From: Rostrohypoxylon terebratum
Taxonomy: Eukaryota > Ascomycota > Sordariomycetes > Xylariales > Hypoxylaceae
Assembly: GCA_022497145.1 (NCBI GenBank)
Contig: MU386074.1
Location: 1 to 21,113, forward strand
Direction: 5' to 3'
Length of the DNA stretch: 21,113 nucleotides
Part shown: positions 18,957-21,113 of the stretch, in pieces
Position numbering within the stretch: position 1 is the stretch's first letter
Layout of the letters: each line of letters opens with the position of its first letter
The notes under the pieces: generated by a model
Seen by the model: only the letters and a program-made list of their open reading frames with translations
Told to the model about the DNA's origin: nothing
The model's database searches: none
Position numbers and translations under genes: made by a program

Positions 18957-19136
18957 ACAAGGACTCAGGGGCTATCATTACCTCACAGGCTTCTTAGTTG
19001 ACTCTCCCATTCATACTATTCGCAATCACCCCCTATCATAATCCGATAACTTATTTCATTTACACTACTTGATCCCTCTTTTACTACATCAAGAACTTCG
19101 ATAGGTCTTCTGAATTTCCAACTTAGCCCATCCGTC

Positions 19137-20560
19137 TCATATAATGGCTAAAGCATTCGCCGTACTTGATACTCCTCCTATAGGTTCCCGTCAGTTATAT
19201 TTCTCACAGGAGAATCCAAGCGCATCATCATACATACCTGTGACATGGTTAGGAGCACTCGCGAGGAAGAACGTCCATTGCTTCCTCTTGGCACACTTCT
19301 CGGCTAGTCTCTCAAGATCCCACAATTCCCCTATCGGACAACCCCAGAGCGCCAGCAGTTTCTCATGGAGGTAGTAGTCTTATGTTAAGTATGATGTGTC
19401 AGCACTCTCCCCCTTTCACGGAATTTCTGACACGCGATGGACACGTACCTTTACGAGAGGGCCACGCCTCAAACGCGGGTTGGTCCCCCGCCACAGCCGA
19501 GAAGTAAGAGTCGTGCAAGAAGTCAAGCATCTCCTCGCTCTGTTCCACACCGATATAGCGCTGTCCGTCATCAGGTCCAAACTTATGCGGCTTGAGGTGG
19601 TGAGCTGCCTTCTGCTCGTTCGTAAGCGTGTTCGCATTCTTCAAGAAGCCGGATCTGACTAGTAGTATGTCGCCGATCTGTATATCACCTCCTTGTGCCG
19701 CAGGTCTCAAGTCGATCCCCTGCGCCTGTGCTACCTTTACAAGGTCACTGTGCGTGATGCTGAAGTTATCATAGAATACCGGCTTGATGTTGTTCGCTTC
19801 AGCATAGCGAGCGTAGTCGAGAAGAAGGCCCCTCCCCGCAATGCCACGGGTAGCCCATGCATGCATGCCACACTTGGTTGAGGCATTGGGGCCAGTTATG
19901 TCCTCAAGCGTCGTCTACAGAAAGGTTTAGATCAACTCCAAATCCTTCCAGTTCCTTTTACGACAAACTTACTTTGTTGTAAAAGAACCCAGAAGGGACG
20001 TGAGCAAACTACACAAGGTTAACTGTTGAGCTGATCAAGATTTCTAACCACACAATCAAGCTCACATGACGAAACCCATCCCATTGAGATGTGCTTTGGG
20101 GGTTCATTTCGTAAGTGTCGTCAACCGTATGTTTGGCTCCTAGAGAAGCAATGCGATGCTTGAAAAAGGCTCTTCCGTAGCATGGTGGCATTGGTTGGTC
20201 AAACGGAAGTCTCAAGCGCAGGTTAGCAGGAAAGGAAATTCCCTCAGTTCGTGGTATATATATTGTTATATATATAACATAAACGAGACTCTATACTAAC
20301 CCAAGTGGAATTGTTTCTCCCGAAGAGACAGTTTCGAGTGCTTTCTTCACCCTCTCCGGCGTCTGTAGGTTCAGCCTACCCAGCTGTGAACAAAAATAAG
20401 TCAATTATCCCAACTCCCTGTATAACATGAGCCAACTAACCTCATCATCTTCGCCCCATATCCATGCCGAATCTTCGGGTTCGCCAGCTTGAGGCCGCAA
20501 GTCTTTTCTTAGTGGAAGCTCCATTGAAGTGACAGTAGTAGACGCGATCCTCCGAACCAT
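19137..20560 (-). CDS. Cyclase-family metal-dependent hydrolase (PF04199 type)
   Basis: Spliced CDS: complement of 20441-20560, 20301-20383, 20066-20210, 19973-20008, 19449-19914, 19238-19378 and 19137-19177, 343 residues. Introns of 57, 90, 57, 58, 70 and 60 nt have GTTAGT, GTTAGT, GTGAGC, GTAAGT, GTACGT and GTATGT donors; all phases match. Fungal cyclase features in order: LPLRKDLRP, EDDELGRLNLQTPERV, MPPCYGRAFFKH, QSTSQWDGFRHFAH (candidate metal-site Asp and His), FFYNKTTLED, GIAGRGLLLDYARYAE, IGDILLVRSGF, FEAWPSRKDYYLHEKLLALW, CPIGELWDLERLAE, and a GGVSSTANALAII end. The superfamily includes kynurenine formamidase and mycotoxin- or polyketide-related hydrolases; the substrate here is unknown. 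An alternative start at 20524 (MELPLRK) gives 331 residues and fits the family as well. No cluster partners are in view. Confidence 0.9.
20265..20278. repeat. AT-rich 14-bp palindrome inside a cyclase intron
   Basis: GTTATATATATAAC is a perfect palindrome in the 90-nt second intron (20211-20300). In the pre-mRNA it could form a small stem. It is probably simple-sequence DNA. Confidence 0.6.
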
Positions 20561-21113
20561 GGGATAGGGTGAGGTAGATAGCTACAGAGGTACAATATAT
20601 ACTACATATAGTAGCAGCGGGGAATTATAAATCAATATCCCGAGGCCCAAAACCCAGTCCCATCCGCCTATCACTTTTCGCTTCCCCTCATGAAGCAATC
20701 ATAACCTCGGTCAATAATTTTATGATTTATCAATGACGTGGATAATAAAAATGAACTGTTTCTATCTAAGTATCAAACCATTTGTTCATATGTGGAGCTA
20801 AGCCAATATACCATTATTCTGCTGTGCTGATGTTAGCATAGAAGTGTCTTGAAGATCACAGTCATTCCCTCTGGTGGGCAGGAGCCGCCACCAGACAATC
20901 AACTCTCAATAAGTTATATACTCTTATAGATTATATACTCTAGGTATGTTTACTCTCTACTGTAGAAAGACTATATACATTAGTAGAACAGTGTGTGCTT
21001 TGAATACCTATCCATGTCATATAAGCTAACATACCAGTATGCGCACATACCAGGTGCGGTCCACTTACCATTTTTGACAAATCCTTAATATCACCACCAC
21101 CTTCAAAATTTAA
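20561..21113. other. Upstream region of the cyclase gene, to the window edge
   Basis: 553 bp without a recognised gene. It is AT-rich, with an 11-bp direct repeat TTATATACTCT at 20914-20924 and 20931-20941. A gene beyond the right edge may begin or end nearby, but nothing is recognisable inside the window. Confidence 0.45.

Larger units (their letters stand above)
18377..19136. other. Intergenic: RPN5 promoter and cyclase 3' flank
   Basis: 760 bp. A CCAAT box (minus strand, 18644-18648) lies about 270 bp upstream of RPN5. A 14-bp direct repeat is at 18717-18751 and a C12T10 tract at 18935-18956. No yeast-type PACE site (GGTGGCAAA) is seen. The plus frame at 18823-19041 runs through the homopolymer tract and is not credible as a gene. 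Confidence 0.5.

Overview
The window is nuclear DNA from a filamentous ascomycete (Pezizomycotina, most likely Sordariomycetes; the frequent intergenic ACCTAGGT motifs make me think of Xylariales, but that is only an impression). The genes carry short introns (about 50-90 nt, one of 243 nt) with GTRNGY donors, CTAAC/CTGAC-type branch sites and YAG acceptors. The proteins are fungal orthologues, and there is no bacterial-type operon structure. Most genes had to be rebuilt by splicing, because single open frames show only fragments of them.

Layout. 1-1537: intergenic, starting with a GATC-rich repeat/hairpin. 1538-2020 (+): small nuclear Myb/SANT-like protein. 2021-3776: AT-rich and apparently empty. 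3777-4291 (+): two small unrecognised frames that may be one spliced gene. 4459-5913 (-): SET-domain protein with a secretory signal, 4 exons. 6524-7949 (-): FAD-dependent amine oxidase of the sarcosine/fructosyl-amine oxidase type, 2 exons. 8711-9361 (-): POP7/Rpp20 RNase P/MRP subunit, 2 exons. 9862-11232 (+): RAV2/Rogdi, 2 exons, divergent from POP7. 11674-12812 (-): mitochondrial NIPSNAP protein, 2 exons. 13985-14391 (+): ATP18, subunit i/j of mitochondrial ATP synthase, 62 codons in 4 exons. 14392-15518: intergenic, with a possible eroded coding relic. 15519-16370 (+): FSH1-type serine hydrolase. 16726-18376 (-): RPN5, 26S proteasome lid subunit, 4 exons. 19137-20560 (-): cyclase-family (PF04199-type) metal-dependent hydrolase, 7 exons. 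20561-21113: upstream region of the cyclase gene.

The centre (about 8.7-18.4 kb) is a conserved housekeeping block covering RNA processing, V-ATPase assembly, mitochondrial function and the proteasome. It is flanked by more accessory genes (SET protein, FAD oxidase, cyclase, unknown small frames). I see no biosynthetic cluster, transposon, CRISPR array or novel defence system. NIPSNAP and ATP18, both mitochondrial, diverge from one intergenic region, and POP7 and RAV2 diverge from another that carries a 10-bp-phased motif. The observations most worth following are the intron-dense ATP18 gene, the SET gene whose 26-nt exon encodes the catalytic NHxC motif, the phased motif arrays, the unassigned small frames at 3.8-4.3 kb and the coding-like relic at 14.5-14.7 kb.
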